Shown piece by piece: positions 11,401-20,997 of a DNA stretch of 64,000 bases. Under the pieces are notes generated by a model, which had not been told where the DNA came from, did no database searches, and saw nothing but the letters and a program-made list of their open reading frames with translations. The stretch is taken from positions 4,274,797 through 4,338,796 of the forward strand of contig JAUPFP010000011.1 of assembly GCA_036925085.1 (NCBI GenBank), in the 5' to 3' direction. Made by a program: the position numbers and the translations under genes. Within the stretch, counting starts at the first letter, position 1, and each line of letters starts with the position of its first letter. Source of the DNA: Brachycybe producta (taxonomy: Eukaryota > Arthropoda > Diplopoda > Playtdesmida > Andrognathidae).

Positions 11401-14400
11401 CCAATGCACCTTTAAACATTGTAAAGAAAATGTAAAGAAGGTCTGTTACTTTACCCTAGTTAGACCTATCTTAGAATATTGTTCCCCAATTTGGAACCCA
11501 TTTAGAAATAATCTAAAACAAGAAATAGAAATGGTGCAGCGTAGGGCTGCAAGATTTGTAAAGGGACGGTATGCGTATACTGACAGCGTATTGTCTATGC
11601 TCCAAGAGCTAGAATGGGAATCATTAGCAGGCCGAAGAAATGAGCAAAGCCTCGCTCTTCTGGGGCGTTTGCTGTCTTGTGATAACATTACCCTGCTTAA
11701 TGGTTTACTAACTAGAAATCCTCGTAAAAGTAGATTTGGGCATTCAAAAACTTTCAAAGAATTAATGGCTAGGACTGATGCATATTTTTGGTCTTTTCTT
11801 CCTAATGTTATTAGACTATAGAATTCTCTTTCTGTGAATAGTTCTTTGTTAGGACGATTTCAATTTCATGATGATGTCTTATTTTTAAATAATGACAATC
11901 AGTCGTGATTGGGAGCAATCTCTCTCTGCCACATGGCTTTCGAGCTGATTGCAGGTGTATTTAATTGAATTGAATTGAATTAAAAAGAAAAATGGGAATT
12001 CTGTATAATTTAAAAAAGAAATCGTAGTTAAGGAAATTTAAGCAGAAATAATAAATTATTAACATAAATACGCAAGGAAATATTATAGTATATTTGAGTC
12101 ATTCAAGCCCTTTTAGCATTTTTTTTTGTTTATTTACTTTTATTATGACCTGTAACTGTTTAGCGTCTGAGCCATACGACACTGTTGGTGCAATTTGACC
12201 TAGGTTACTGTTAATAAGATGATCGGATGTTTGGGTTTATGGGTTTTTAATTTGATTTTGTTTTCGTTTTTGCTTTTCACACTTACTTGTGATAAGATGA
12301 AGTTATCGTCTGGTCAACTGGCTCAATCTGCTGATTGGTTCAATTGGGCCAGAATTTTTAAAGTGACCAGTTGAAAATGTGCTCTGAGAATCCACCAATC
12401 TATATTTTGTTGATTCTCAGAGTATATAAAGAGTTGCATTTTGTATATTTAAAAAAAGGAGGCTTAAAGAGAATTCATAGCATGCAGAGAGTCTATGCCA
12501 AATCTTGAATAGATTAAAAACGATTGTGTTTGCAGTTTATTTTTATGTGTTGTGTTAACTAAACTTTTACCAGTTAGAAATTTATATTTTTATAATTGCT
12601 ATTAAACAAGTTATTCTTAAACTCAACAAGAGTAGTGAATTTTAATTTAATCTCTGATTATTTTTTGCTATTGTGCTCATCATCATCATTGCAGCTATCC
12701 ACCTCGTCATCATCTACAGGACGACGATCAGGTGCAAACCTGCCAACTACAAGGCAGTCAATCCAATCTTCGGAGGTAATTTATCAGGCACAAGCCTCAC
12801 AAGATACAGATGATGAAAGATCCTCAAAACTGTGAAAGTCCTTTTGACGGCTAGTGAAGGTGCTAGAAAGGTATTATATTGGTCTAGTCCCCCCCCCGGA
12901 CCAGATAGAGTAAGTTTCCTAGCCAATCATTTTCCAATCGAGTGAATAACTCGACCGGTAGCCAATAAAGAGCAGATTCTATCTAGTTGAGAAGGGTCTG
13001 TCACATAATGTTAATGCACTGATATCTCCAAAATAAAAGTTTTCATTCAACTTGCAATGCAACCTGTGATGTGACTTGCAACTAGAACTTTGTGATAAAC
13101 TTCTATATCACACTATGCAACCTAGTTGCAATCAATTTTTTAAAACTTCGTTTATGTCAAGGGGCCGACATTCGGGTGAATCTCGTACGGTATCGGAAAC
13201 CATTTTACTTTTAATCCGCGTTTTACTGAATTTTAAAATTTCAATTCTATTCTGGATTCTATTCTAATTCTATTCTGCAGCTAAAAAGTAAAATGACTTT
13301 CCATCCACACGATCTGCTGTGAATCTTAGTGAAAATCGTACATGATTTTCTTCAATGTCTGCCCCCTTAGTTTGTGTCCATATTGTGACCAACTGACAGA
13401 AGGTTCATAAACCGGAAGTCATGAAACCGGGAATTCGTTCAATGTTACGTATGTCATTCCCGGCAAACGGCCTGGTTGGTTGTTTGTCAGAAAGTTTACT
13501 TGAAAAGTCTCTCGCAGTTGAACCTGTTCAACTCGGTGAGACTGAGTTTAACACTAGTTAAAAGGAAAGTTTTATCCAGTTGCAAGTTGCATGTCATATC
13601 ACACTATAAACATTGAAGTTGCATGTCACATTGCACGTTTTATTGCATCAAAAGTTGCTAGTGTGATAGGGGCTTTACTAGTAAGACACAAGTTCCACTA
13701 ACTTTTCTTGTAATAAAGCGCTGTTCAGTTATGAAAAATTAGGATAGAAAGTAAAATAAACACCTACCATGGCCAGTGTTTTCCTTGAGCAGTCTCTGTT
13801 CAAGTAAAAGACTGCTGCTTCGCACCCCCTTACTCCTTCAGGTGTGAATGTCGCTAGTTCTTTTCCTTCTACACTGTACTGTCCATTGCGATTACGTGTA
13901 AAAAGACCGCAATGATTGGTTGCAAATTGAAATAGTTTATTGCCATCACAATCGCTAGGAAAATGCAGCTATAAAGTGCAAAGAAGGACGTAATGTAAAA
14001 TTATTTATTTGTTGCACTTGCTTGTAAAAAAAATTGAAGTCTGCAATGTTTTTGTAATACTAGCTCGTACTTTTTTTCTGCAAATATGTATGCTAGAATC
14101 ATTTTACCTGAATAAATATTCGTGTTGCAATTCTATCAAAACTTACCTAACAATTGACTAAATAATGTTTAATTTTTTATTTTAAAAAATTAAACATTAA
14201 TATAATAAAAAAAATGTAAATTCACTTTTTCATAAATGGACTTTATCAAATAGTTACGCAACCAAGCAGTAGACATTGGCAATAAAAACCAAAAGTGTAA
14301 TTCTTAATTTAAATCGAATTTAGACATGTCATTCAGCTTTGACTGAATGTCTTGAACAAACAGTGCCAATTGAGTATAACATATTAGCTATTTTCTGAAA

Positions 14401-14770
14401 CTTTACTGACTTTAATATGTTAGGTTATATTGTCAAGTAGGTGGATTCATTCTGCTAGACTATATTTTGTGTTCAAGAGATTTACAAACTATACGCTTAC
14501 CTTGTCCGGGTGACCTTCATAAGAAAAGTACCCGTAATCTGGAACTGGACCATTTGTCTCTGCATTTTTATCATTCATTTTCCGGTGTGTATCGTATTCA
14601 GACTGAACGGGCATATTGTCCCAAAATGCACCCATGGCAGTGTTATCTCTTGGAAGTTTTTGATTCCTGTTTCTAATACGACCAGTGCCAACGCATTCAA
14701 TTGAAACGATGCAAATGTAACAAATCACCATAACCACATAGAGATTTGTTGAAAGAGTGGTGAAATTCAT
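8191..14770 (-). CDS. Gene A: secreted two-domain cysteine-rich protein (239 aa, 3 coding exons)
   Basis: Coding exons are 14770-14501 (90 codons), 13968-13768 (67 codons) and 8439-8191 (82 codons plus TGA). All junctions are phase 0 with GT-AG introns of 532 and 5328 bp. The protein has an N-terminal hydrophobic signal peptide, a polar linker, and two related domains, one per exon. Cys spacing is C-x12-C-x28-C-x10-C in domain 1 and C-x11-C-x32-C-x10-C in domain 2. It should be exported, with up to four disulfides. The reading frame is open throughout. The structure is repeated in genes B and C, which is the main support. I do not recognise the family. A secreted effector, a defence protein or a hormone-like protein are only guesses. 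Intron 2 hosts a solo LTR, two non-LTR elements and a MITE. Confidence 0.85.
8775..9050 (-). pseudogene. Decayed CR1-like 3' fragment in gene A intron 2
   Basis: The minus strand retains the order of the CR1 C-terminal end: Val-Glu-Met-Ile-Gln-like start, GRHKI, 'SW(D/N)NLLARRTHFSLNNL'-like and an 'RALYLG'-like end. The best nucleotide match is to 24260-24500. Many frameshifts make it older than the other CR1 copies in the window. Confidence 0.6.
9216..9873 (+). mobile_element. Solo LTR, family 2, copy 1
   Basis: It starts TGTAACACCCAGTAAC and ends AAAGCTCACA. It matches 27588-28253 along its full length. It carries a TATA-type box (GGTATAAAAAGACC, 9384-9397) and AATAAAGTG near 9520, which sets a plus-strand sense. 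There is no coding region and no matching TSD on the two sides, so it may have formed by recombination between elements. Confidence 0.7.
9880..10220. other. AT-rich intronic spacer
   Basis: Only A/T-rich sequence such as TATATATTTTAAA repeats. Nothing recognisable. Confidence 0.4.
10225..11985 (+). pseudogene. CR1/L2-like non-LTR retrotransposon, reverse transcriptase region
   Basis: Translation gives the reverse transcriptase blocks in order: NKSAGPDEISPRLL, a FLDFAKAFDTV block, SGVPQGSILGPLLFLLFIND, the active site CLFADDAVVY (FADD in place of YADD), KYLGLTL, then the C-terminal VQRRAARFV and AYFWSFLP. The long ORF is 10799-11821. Upstream, 10381-10572 ends at a stop, and a frameshift near 10700 separates the two. 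The endonuclease is missing (5' truncation). The 3' end is a (TTGAA)n tail at 11962-11982, typical of the L2/CR1 group. It lies inside gene A intron 2 on the opposite strand. Confidence 0.9.
12150..12850 (+). promoter_or_regulatory. Promoter-like block, possible LTR (uncertain)
   Basis: Seen: CCAAT-type boxes (GATTGG at 12336, CCAAT at 12397), a small inverted repeat (TCTGAGAATC ... GATTCTCAGA, 12382-12421), and directly after it TATATAAAGAG at 12421-12431. About 170 bp downstream is an ORF (12596-12835) rich in Ser with no recognisable domain. This layout would suit an LTR promoter, but no paired LTR, TSD or TG..CA boundary was found. Confidence 0.3.
13035..13668. mobile_element. MITE-like insertion in gene A intron 2, absent from B and C
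   Basis: Genes B (41700-41880) and C (61110-61250) run directly from an ATATCTCCRAA-TTAAAAG-like block to ACTAGTAGAYATACTG..ACTWAYTTTTCTTGTAATAAA. Gene A carries about 630 bp between these points. The inserted segment begins and ends with related motifs (CACACTATGCAACCTAGTTGCA; AAAGTTGCTAGTGTGATAGGGGC), as in a TIR element. The exact ends are uncertain. Confidence 0.5.
13768..13968 (-). CDS. Gene A exon 2 (domain 1)
   Basis: 201 bp, acceptor TTTATAG, donor GTAGGTG, phase 0 at both ends. It encodes LHFPSDCDGNKLFQFATNHC and onward, through an EGKELATFTPEG core to SRKTLAM. Cysteines are at exon residues 7, 20, 49 and 60. The exon is the same length in all three genes. Confidence 0.88.
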
Positions 14771-14783
14771 TTTGAATTTTATT
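14501..14783 (-). CDS. Gene A exon 1 (13-nt leader, signal peptide and linker)
   Basis: A long pyrimidine tract and TTTAG acceptor at 14785-14784 precede 13 untranslated bases and the ATG at 14770. The signal peptide is MNFTTLSTNLYVVMVICYIC, continuing through IVSIEC. A basic GRIRNRNQK stretch, a polar linker (DNTAMGA, PVQ, NDKNA) and a PDYGYFSY motif follow. The exon ends DK before donor GTAAGC. The start is fixed by conservation with B and C. Confidence 0.87.
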
Positions 14784-15108
14784 CTAAAGCAAAAAAAAGA
14801 ATAAAAAGTTATTTTTCTCGCTAATTTTTGAATCCGATGTAGTGTGCTACAAGCTTAAGGCTTTGGTTGCATTGGCTGCAATAACTGATGACAAAAAGTG
14901 TCGTACGATTGTCGTCAGTTAATGCATCCAATTCGAGGACTGTATCAAAAATGTATGCGCTCTTTGCTGAAATTTAAAGGGAGTAATGTTCTGACCATCT
15001 TTGAGTTTAGAACTTTCCATAAGATTGAGCAAATAATACGCCCCCCTCCCGAGAACCGTTTTCTTTCTCCATTCAGGCCGCCACTTTGACAAACACATGT
15101 AAACTTAC

Positions 15109-15183
15109 CAATTGCTGAGATGATACGAATGTTAATTTGAATGTTGTGGAAAGTATGATTACTGCAAAAAAGCAGTATTTATA
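15109..15183 (-). promoter_or_regulatory. Gene A TATA box and untranslated leader exon
   Basis: On the minus strand GCATATAAATACTGC (TATAAA at 15183-15178) is followed, after a plausible start site near 15150, by a leader ending CTCAGCAATTG and the strong donor GTAAGT (15108 onward). Splicing to the acceptor at 14784 would remove a 325-bp leader intron. The same box, leader end and donor are at the same place in gene B. An inverted CCAAT (CCTATTGGGA) lies about 20 bp upstream of the TATA box. Confidence 0.65.
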
Positions 15184-15199
15184 TGCCTCTTGAATCCCA

Positions 15200-15625
15200 T
15201 TCCCAATAGGACAAAAGGGCTGTCAAACTGAACTGCCTTTTTTTGCATTGAAAGATCCAGAAATGCAAACTTCAGTTGTTGCTAACTGTGTTTTGATTGG
15301 CAGTATTTATATGCCTCTTAAAAAAAAGAACAGAATTCCACTCCCAATAGGACAAAATGGCTAACTGAACTGCCTTTTTTTGCACTGAATGATACAGAAA
15401 TTCAAACTAAGTTGTTGCCAACTGTATTTTGATTGGCTGTGAAAAAATCCACGTGTGATATGCTCTCATCGTAACCACATTGCACGTTGCCATTTGATTG
15501 TTATTGATGGCAGACAAGTGTAAACGTACAATAAAGCGCCTTCGTTATGTTGGCCATGAATTGTCATGAACAAAATTAATATACCGGATTTGACGCAGCT
15601 AATGGAAGAAAAAGAATTTATCATA
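15200..15625 (-). promoter_or_regulatory. Conserved upstream region of the gene family (gene A copy)
   Basis: It matches 44870-45190 upstream of gene B and the orphan block 50079-51260 (ACTGAACTGCCTTTTTTTGC..., TTTTGATTGGCTGTGAAAAA, GTACAATAAAGCGCCTTCGT, ATGTTGGCCATGAATTGTCATGAAC). It contains a short internal tandem duplication: GCAGTATTTATATGCCTCTT recurs at 15174 and again at 15301. It probably acts as promoter-proximal DNA, which is an inference from position and conservation. Confidence 0.55.
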
Positions 15626-15629
15626 TGTG

Positions 15630-16080
15630 TCTATCACCATAGTGCTCTGGTGCTCTGGCCGCCTTAAGGCTTTGGGTTGTGTGACTCTTCTCGCAAAAAC
15701 GTACAGCCACCCCCATCCCCTGCCGATAGGCAGAACTTATTAATGGATAGACTTGAGCATTTTATAATTTTAAAAATTTACAGCATAATGGAGCCAACTC
15801 CCAATTTCACTAGTGAAGTATGTTACAACCAATAACCACTGTTGGTATGGGCCTCCACTTTACCCTACATGCTCATACTCCACACATGATACATGACCAA
15901 CCACAACAACAGCATTCTTATACCCAACTATATAAGAACAATCGCCCAATGACCTTGTTCTCCATCAGGTAAATTACAAAACATCCTACATTAACACACT
16001 TCTCAAAAATTTGCAAACTTTCCTCCAATTTAAGGACCCCACATTAAACTAACATCGCCAAATATGGCACATATAGGTAT
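15630..16080. other. Unique-looking spacer upstream of gene A
   Basis: No match to other parts of the window, no open frame with protein-like content and no RNA gene signal. Confidence 0.35.
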
Positions 16081-16089
16081 GGTATGTGA

Positions 16090-16560
16090 TATTATATCAT
16101 AATTTGCTAAGGGCTGACTCCCTCCCTCACTCCCTTTGTGCACGAATGTTCTCGGAAAGTACACACTCTAGAATCATGAAAATTTACCAGTATACACATC
16201 TTTAGATGGGCTTTTTGGTAGGCTACATTAGAATTTTTAATTTTGTTCCATTTACCTTATTTTTGTGAAAAATCATCAAATTTTAAAAAACCCTGAACAT
16301 ATAAAAGTTGGCAGCCAGGAAAGCAGGCTTTATTGCATCACGTTTTTTCAAAGAATAAATGAACCCACGTGGGTCATGGTAGAGGTCACCTTTGATCTCG
16401 CAATTTACATTGGTAGCAAATTTGGTTATGTCTGATGAGAGAGGTCCTTGGATCAAGTTCTGGCTGGGGTTTTTGTAAATTAATTTCTTCAATGCAAGGC
16501 AAGCTTATACTAGGATCAAGAAAAGTATTTACTCCAAATGTATATCACGGAGGGTTCTCA
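16090..16560. repeat. Dispersed repeat, copy 1
   Basis: It shares GGCTGACTCCCTCCCTCACT, TTTGTGCACGAATGTTCTC, CACATCTTTAGATGGGCTT, AACCCACGTGGGT and TTTGGTTATGTCT with 45215-45690 (same orientation) and, inverted, with 56186-56550. The gene A and B copies sit at the same place relative to the genes, so they were duplicated together. Confidence 0.7.
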
Positions 16561-16572
16561 ATCAGAGATATT

Positions 16573-18850
16573 ATACAGTGCATAAAAGTTTATAATGTTA
16601 TAAATGTTTATAAAATTATAACATAATGTAAATGTTTATAACATACGAAATTTTTTATAACTTGGGCTATACTTCATGGATTTGCCTGAAATTGTCAACA
16701 TTTTCATCCTATATTATAAGCGTTCTGTTAGGCAAAATTTTTTTTTCAAAAAAAGGTAAAAATTTAGAAAATTAAAAACTGGAAAATGGCAGTTTCATAA
16801 TTATAAACAAACTATTGAACTTTTCACTTTTATCAATTAATGTGACAAAATAACATACTGAACACAACAGTAACATTAAAATTAATAAAGTATACGACTG
16901 CCCTGATGTTTTATAAATTAACACATTGATTTCTACAAACTTTAAACAATATTTATAAGAAAATTTACAAAAATTCTGCCCAGAAGCAGCTAAAATGGCA
17001 CTTTTCAGCTCTACTGCTGTAGTATAATCATGGCAATCTGCTTAATCATTATGTACAATGATGTCCTAAAAGTTCTCTGTAGGATTTAAGTCCGGGGGGG
17101 GGGGGACACGCCGGCCATTTGAGAGTGGTGATATTTTGGTTTCGTAACCATTCATTCCTTACGTTACTGGAGTGAACTGGTACATTTCCTTGCTGTAATA
17201 CTAACCTAACACTAGGGAATCGACTTTGGACTGTTAGTAAACACTTTCATAACGTTGTCTGATAATAAACATTATTTTTTTGGTTGAAATGAAGGCAAAG
17301 CTACTCATTGCAAGGGGAACTAAACACTGCATATTGTTAGGCTCTCACCACCAAACTTGATGATTTTGACGTTTTTTTTCATTCTTTTTTATATTGGAAG
17401 AATGTGAGAAAATCACCACAATGTTTTCTAAATCAAAATTTTGGCAGTGGTTCAGCTTAATGATATGGGAAACATTTAGTGTCTTTCGAATGAGCAGCTT
17501 AGTTTTTCAACTGCATAGCTTAGGATTTATTTCAACCTAAACAAATATTATTGATTATCAGACAATGTTTGGAGGTTATGTACTGCCAAAAAAACATCGA
17601 TTCCCTAACATTAGCTTAGTATTCCAAAAAGAAAATGCACCAGTTCACTCCAGTAACCTAACGAAAAAATGGTTACGAAACGAAAATACCACCACTCTCG
17701 AATGGCCGATGTGTTTTCCTAACTTAATTCCTATAGAGAACGGTTGGTACATCATCTTAAGTGATGAATAAGCAGATTGCCGAGATTATAATACATTAGC
17801 TAAGCCGAAAAGGGCCATTTACCTGCTTCGGGGCAGAATTTCTGTAAATTTCCTCATAAATATTGTTTAAAGTATGCAGAAAAAAATGTTTTCAGTTATA
17901 ACAGGACAGTTGTAACATCCCGCCTGGACCGTTACAATGCCCGGTAAATTTGGAAAAAACAAACTTACCGTCACCGGCTCCACAACGGGGACGGGATCGT
18001 CCCCGTAGCCGCCTCCGCACGGTGATCCTCGGGATGTGTCGGCTCCTTGGAGCCACCCACAATGGACACGATGAAATACCACGTCGCCATGCCGAGAATA
18101 TCGCGGTGAAACACTGATTTCACCGCGAGCCGACACGATTTACCGGCCGAAAAAGGACGGAAGTGGATGGTGGTGTTGCCCCGAACCGGCGACCCACCCT
18201 CCCATGGCAAATCCCCAATAAGTAACATGACACAAGTGTAGATGAATAAAAGGTTTTAATATACACTTACGATGTATGAGAGTGATGCAGTGACTATTTA
18301 CACAACTGGCTGGTTAATTCAACCAGCCAGGCACTATAAATTATACAAAACAGGGTCAACAGGCCAAAAGGCACAAAAACAAGACCAAATGCCGGACAGT
18401 GGAGGTCTACCTGACCTCCACCCACAGGTCTAGTCTCTTCAGCTGCCCACAACACACTGCCCAGATCTTGTGGCTGACCAGGCCACAGGAAACCTCCAGG
18501 CAACTCCACCTGGAGGGGACATCTGACCTCTCACCCATAGACTTCATGGTGAGAGGCCTGTAGCTATCAGGCAGACCACCATAGGGAACACAGTCATATA
18601 CTTTATTAATTTTAATGTTATTGTTGTGTTCAGCATGTTATTTTGTCGCAATAATTAATAAAAGTGAAAAGTTCGTTAGTGTGTCTGTAATTATATAACG
18701 GTCATTTTACAGTTTTTAATTCTTTTAATTTTTACCTTTGTTAAAAAGTTTTTTTGACTAGCAGAAAATTTATACTATAACATGTTCTCTTTATGTCAAA
18801 AATTTCAGGCGAATCAATAAAGTGTAACTTGAGTTATAACCAATTTCTGG
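16573..18850. mobile_element. Foldback Tc1-like element, copy 1 (interrupted by a solo LTR)
   Basis: Left arm starts CAGTGCATAAAAG after TA. The right arm ends at TAACTTGAGTTATAACCAATT..GG. The two arms are long imperfect inverted copies. Each arm carries the 3' end of a Tc1-type transposase: in the right arm 17565-17771 reads VFQKENAPVHSS, TLEWP and PNLIPIENGW, equivalent to the Tc1 FQQDNAPVHTS..LEWPA..PDLNPIENLWG region with its D and E. Reading frames are broken. The left arm has the same segment inverted (17090-17220). A family 1 solo LTR splits the right arm. Confidence 0.7.
17911..18590. mobile_element. Solo LTR, family 1, copy 2
   Basis: 680 bp, starting TGTAACATCCCGCC and ending ACCATAGGGAACA, with the 4-bp TSD CAGT on both sides (17907-17910, 18591-18594). 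The interrupted foldback arm reads straight across the insertion when the LTR and one CAGT are removed, which confirms both ends. ORFs inside are accidental. Confidence 0.85.
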
Positions 18851-18851
18851 A

Positions 18852-18897
<46 letters not shown>
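18851..18897. repeat. (AT)n microsatellite
   Basis: An uninterrupted TATATA run between the foldback element and a Helitron. Helitrons here repeatedly sit next to AT runs. Confidence 0.9.
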
Positions 18898-18899
<2 letters not shown>

Positions 18900-19394
18900 G
18901 CCAGGTCTGTTTATGTGTGTGTAACGTCGGAATTTATATTAATTTAAATGAATAAATGAACCGCTTTTTTCTCAAGGTCAACTATATGTTGCACACTCCT
19001 CATCCAAGAACCCTATGATATTAAATTGAAGAGGGGAAAAGGTTGGAAAGTGTGGAGGGGGAAAAAGGGGAGGGGTGACTGAAATTGAAATGAAAGGAGT
19101 AAAAAAGGAACAAACGATGTGCATGCGCACACCAGAAAAAATGAAAAACTCATTTTCTCTTTCAAATCTTAAAAGGGGAGAGGATAATAGTAGCAAAATT
19201 AAACTACAGTTTATCACAGGCAATTGTGCCCAGCATTAGATTTTTTTTCTCAGCCCTTTTATGAACGTCATCAATTTCTAATTGATTTGTTACTTGGTCT
19301 GACGTCATAAAAGGGCGGAGAAAAAAAATTCTAATGCTGGGCACAATTGCCTGTGAATTTTGCTCCCGTCATTTATGACAAGTTAACCCACTAG
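18898..19394 (+). mobile_element. Non-autonomous Helitron copy 2
   Basis: It begins AAGCCAGGTCTGTTTATGTG, a variant of the TCCCAGGTCTG start. It ends GTCATTTATGAC...TTAACCCACTAG followed by T. Internal landmarks are the polypurine tract and an imperfect inverted repeat (CTCAGCCCTTTTATGAACGTC ... GACGTCATAAAAGGGCGGAG, 19243-19322). It carries no coding capacity. Confidence 0.7.
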
Positions 19395-19483
19395 TATATA
19401 ATATATACAAACAAATAAATTTAAGACGGCACATGCAGGACTAAACTGAAACAAAGTAGCCCCAAATGGCCGAAAATATATAC

Positions 19484-20839
19484 ACCTTGAGTCAGTGAAT
19501 CTGGCACCCTTTTTAAAAATTTAATAACTCGGTCAAAAATCATCCGATTATTATGAAATTTGGCACAACTGTAGATGAAATGTTAACTAACATTTTGTGT
19601 TCAAAATGTCCACTGCCAGTTGCAACACACGTTAAGTCGGATCCGCCACTTTTGCACTGCAGCGTTTATGATGATTTGGTCTAGCTCACTCCACGCCTGC
19701 ATTATCCGATTTTTCAGCTCATCATTGCTGTTTATTTTGCTTCGGTAAACCTTTTCTTGCATGACGCCCCAAATGCCATAGTCCACGGGGTTGAGGTCAG
19801 GACTATTGGGTGGCCACAAAGTCGGTTCGATGAATTCGGGTGTTTCCTGGGTGAGAAACGCAACTGTATCCTTGGCAGTGTTATCAGGTTCTCCATCAGG
19901 CTGGAAAATGAAGAATTCTGACATTTCCTTCATGTCAGGAAGGAGACAGTTTTTCCGAAGTTTGTTGCGGTAGTATTCGCCATTAATTTTGACTCCCGGT
20001 TCAACAAAATATTCCTGTGGCACTAAACAATGACACTCTCACCGACACCATTACTGATTTGCTGAACTTTGGTTTCATTCGCAGCAATCGTTCAGCGGTA
20101 TGTCATTCTTTCTAGTGGTAGCTGGCGAGTAAGCACAGTGAAAACTTTTTCAGCTGTGAAAAATATGAAGCTCACTTTGTGTTCTGGGAAACGACGCATA
20201 AGTTGTTTGCAACGTGAAAGATGAGAGACTTTGTTACTTTCAGTTAATTCCGTTGCTCGACGTTTTTGAAACTTTTTAAGTTGAGTTCTTTTTTGATTAT
20301 TCTGGACACATAACTTTGCGAAACATCTGTCAGATGAGCAATTTCACGTTGTGAACGATGTGTTTGCGGTTGTTCTTCCTGACTCAAAATGAGCTCATTA
20401 ACGGCATTGATGTTATCGTCAATCAGCGCAGTCCAGTTTCCCCCACTGCCTTTCCGATGCAGAACACTGCCGGTTTTGTTTATCTTTTGAAGAAGGTGGT
20501 TCGGTCCGCGTAAACTCCATCATTTGTTTGGAAATTCTTTAAGAATTTGTTTAGCACCAAAATTTTTGTTTTCACGAAGAAATTTGATGGCAATTTTGTC
20601 TTCTTCAGTGAACGGCATTTTCAAGCTAGCAGACGAACCAATTGGTAATAGCGCCACTGTGCTACAGCGCCCTCTGCAGACCAAAAAAACTCTGTGGTGA
20701 GAAATTAAAGGCGCGCTTATTTAAATTCTAAAATAAGGCATTCTAATCTACAGTTGTGCCAAATTTCATAATAATCGGATGATTTTCGACCGAGTTATTA
20801 AATGTTTAAAAAGGGTGCCAAATTTCCTGACTCACGGTG
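19484..20839 (-). mobile_element. Mariner-superfamily element with ~115-bp TIRs
   Basis: The 1356-bp element is bounded by TA dinucleotides. The left end CACCTTGAGTCAGTGAATYTGGCACCC and the reverse complement of the right end match for about 115 bp (through TTATTATGAAATTTGGCACA). It encodes one transposase relic on the minus strand. Confidence 0.85.
19601..20618 (-). pseudogene. Mariner-type transposase pseudogene
   Basis: The start MPFTEEDKIAIKFLREN at 20618 opens a helix-turn-helix region (GSVLHRKGSGG, REIAHLTDVSQSYVSRIIKK). After several stops and shifts, the catalytic C-terminal half is open at 20023-19601: FQPDGEPDNTAKD, then PPNSPDLNPVDYGIWGVMQE. The last catalytic residue is Asp (NPVDY) rather than the Glu of Tc1, as known for mariner-type enzymes. 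The first acidic residues are in a damaged section. Inactive. Confidence 0.85.
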
Positions 20840-20997
20840 TATAGTCTTCTAATCCTTGAATACCCATCAAATATAAATATAGCTATATTAAAATAAATAG
20901 AATATAAGATATAAAATGTAAGATAAAATATAAAATATAAATAAGCTAAAATAATCCGGAAATAAAAATCTAATTACAACAGAGATAAATATTCAAG

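Larger units (their letters stand above)
8440..13767 (-). other. Gene A intron 2, a TE-filled intron
   Basis: 5328 bp with donor GTAGGT and acceptor CTTATAG. The first 300 bp next to exon 3 (GTATCGGCAGCATCGCGACC...GTACGAGGATTAYTACAACAGTCTACAAAATGCG) match gene B intron 2, showing that the intron itself is homologous. The extra length comes from insertions described separately. Confidence 0.7.

Noticed and set aside
12596..12835. Ser-rich ORF of 79 residues as a host gene
   Set aside because: No domain, no splice or conservation support, and it lies in gene A intron 2 downstream of an LTR-like promoter block.
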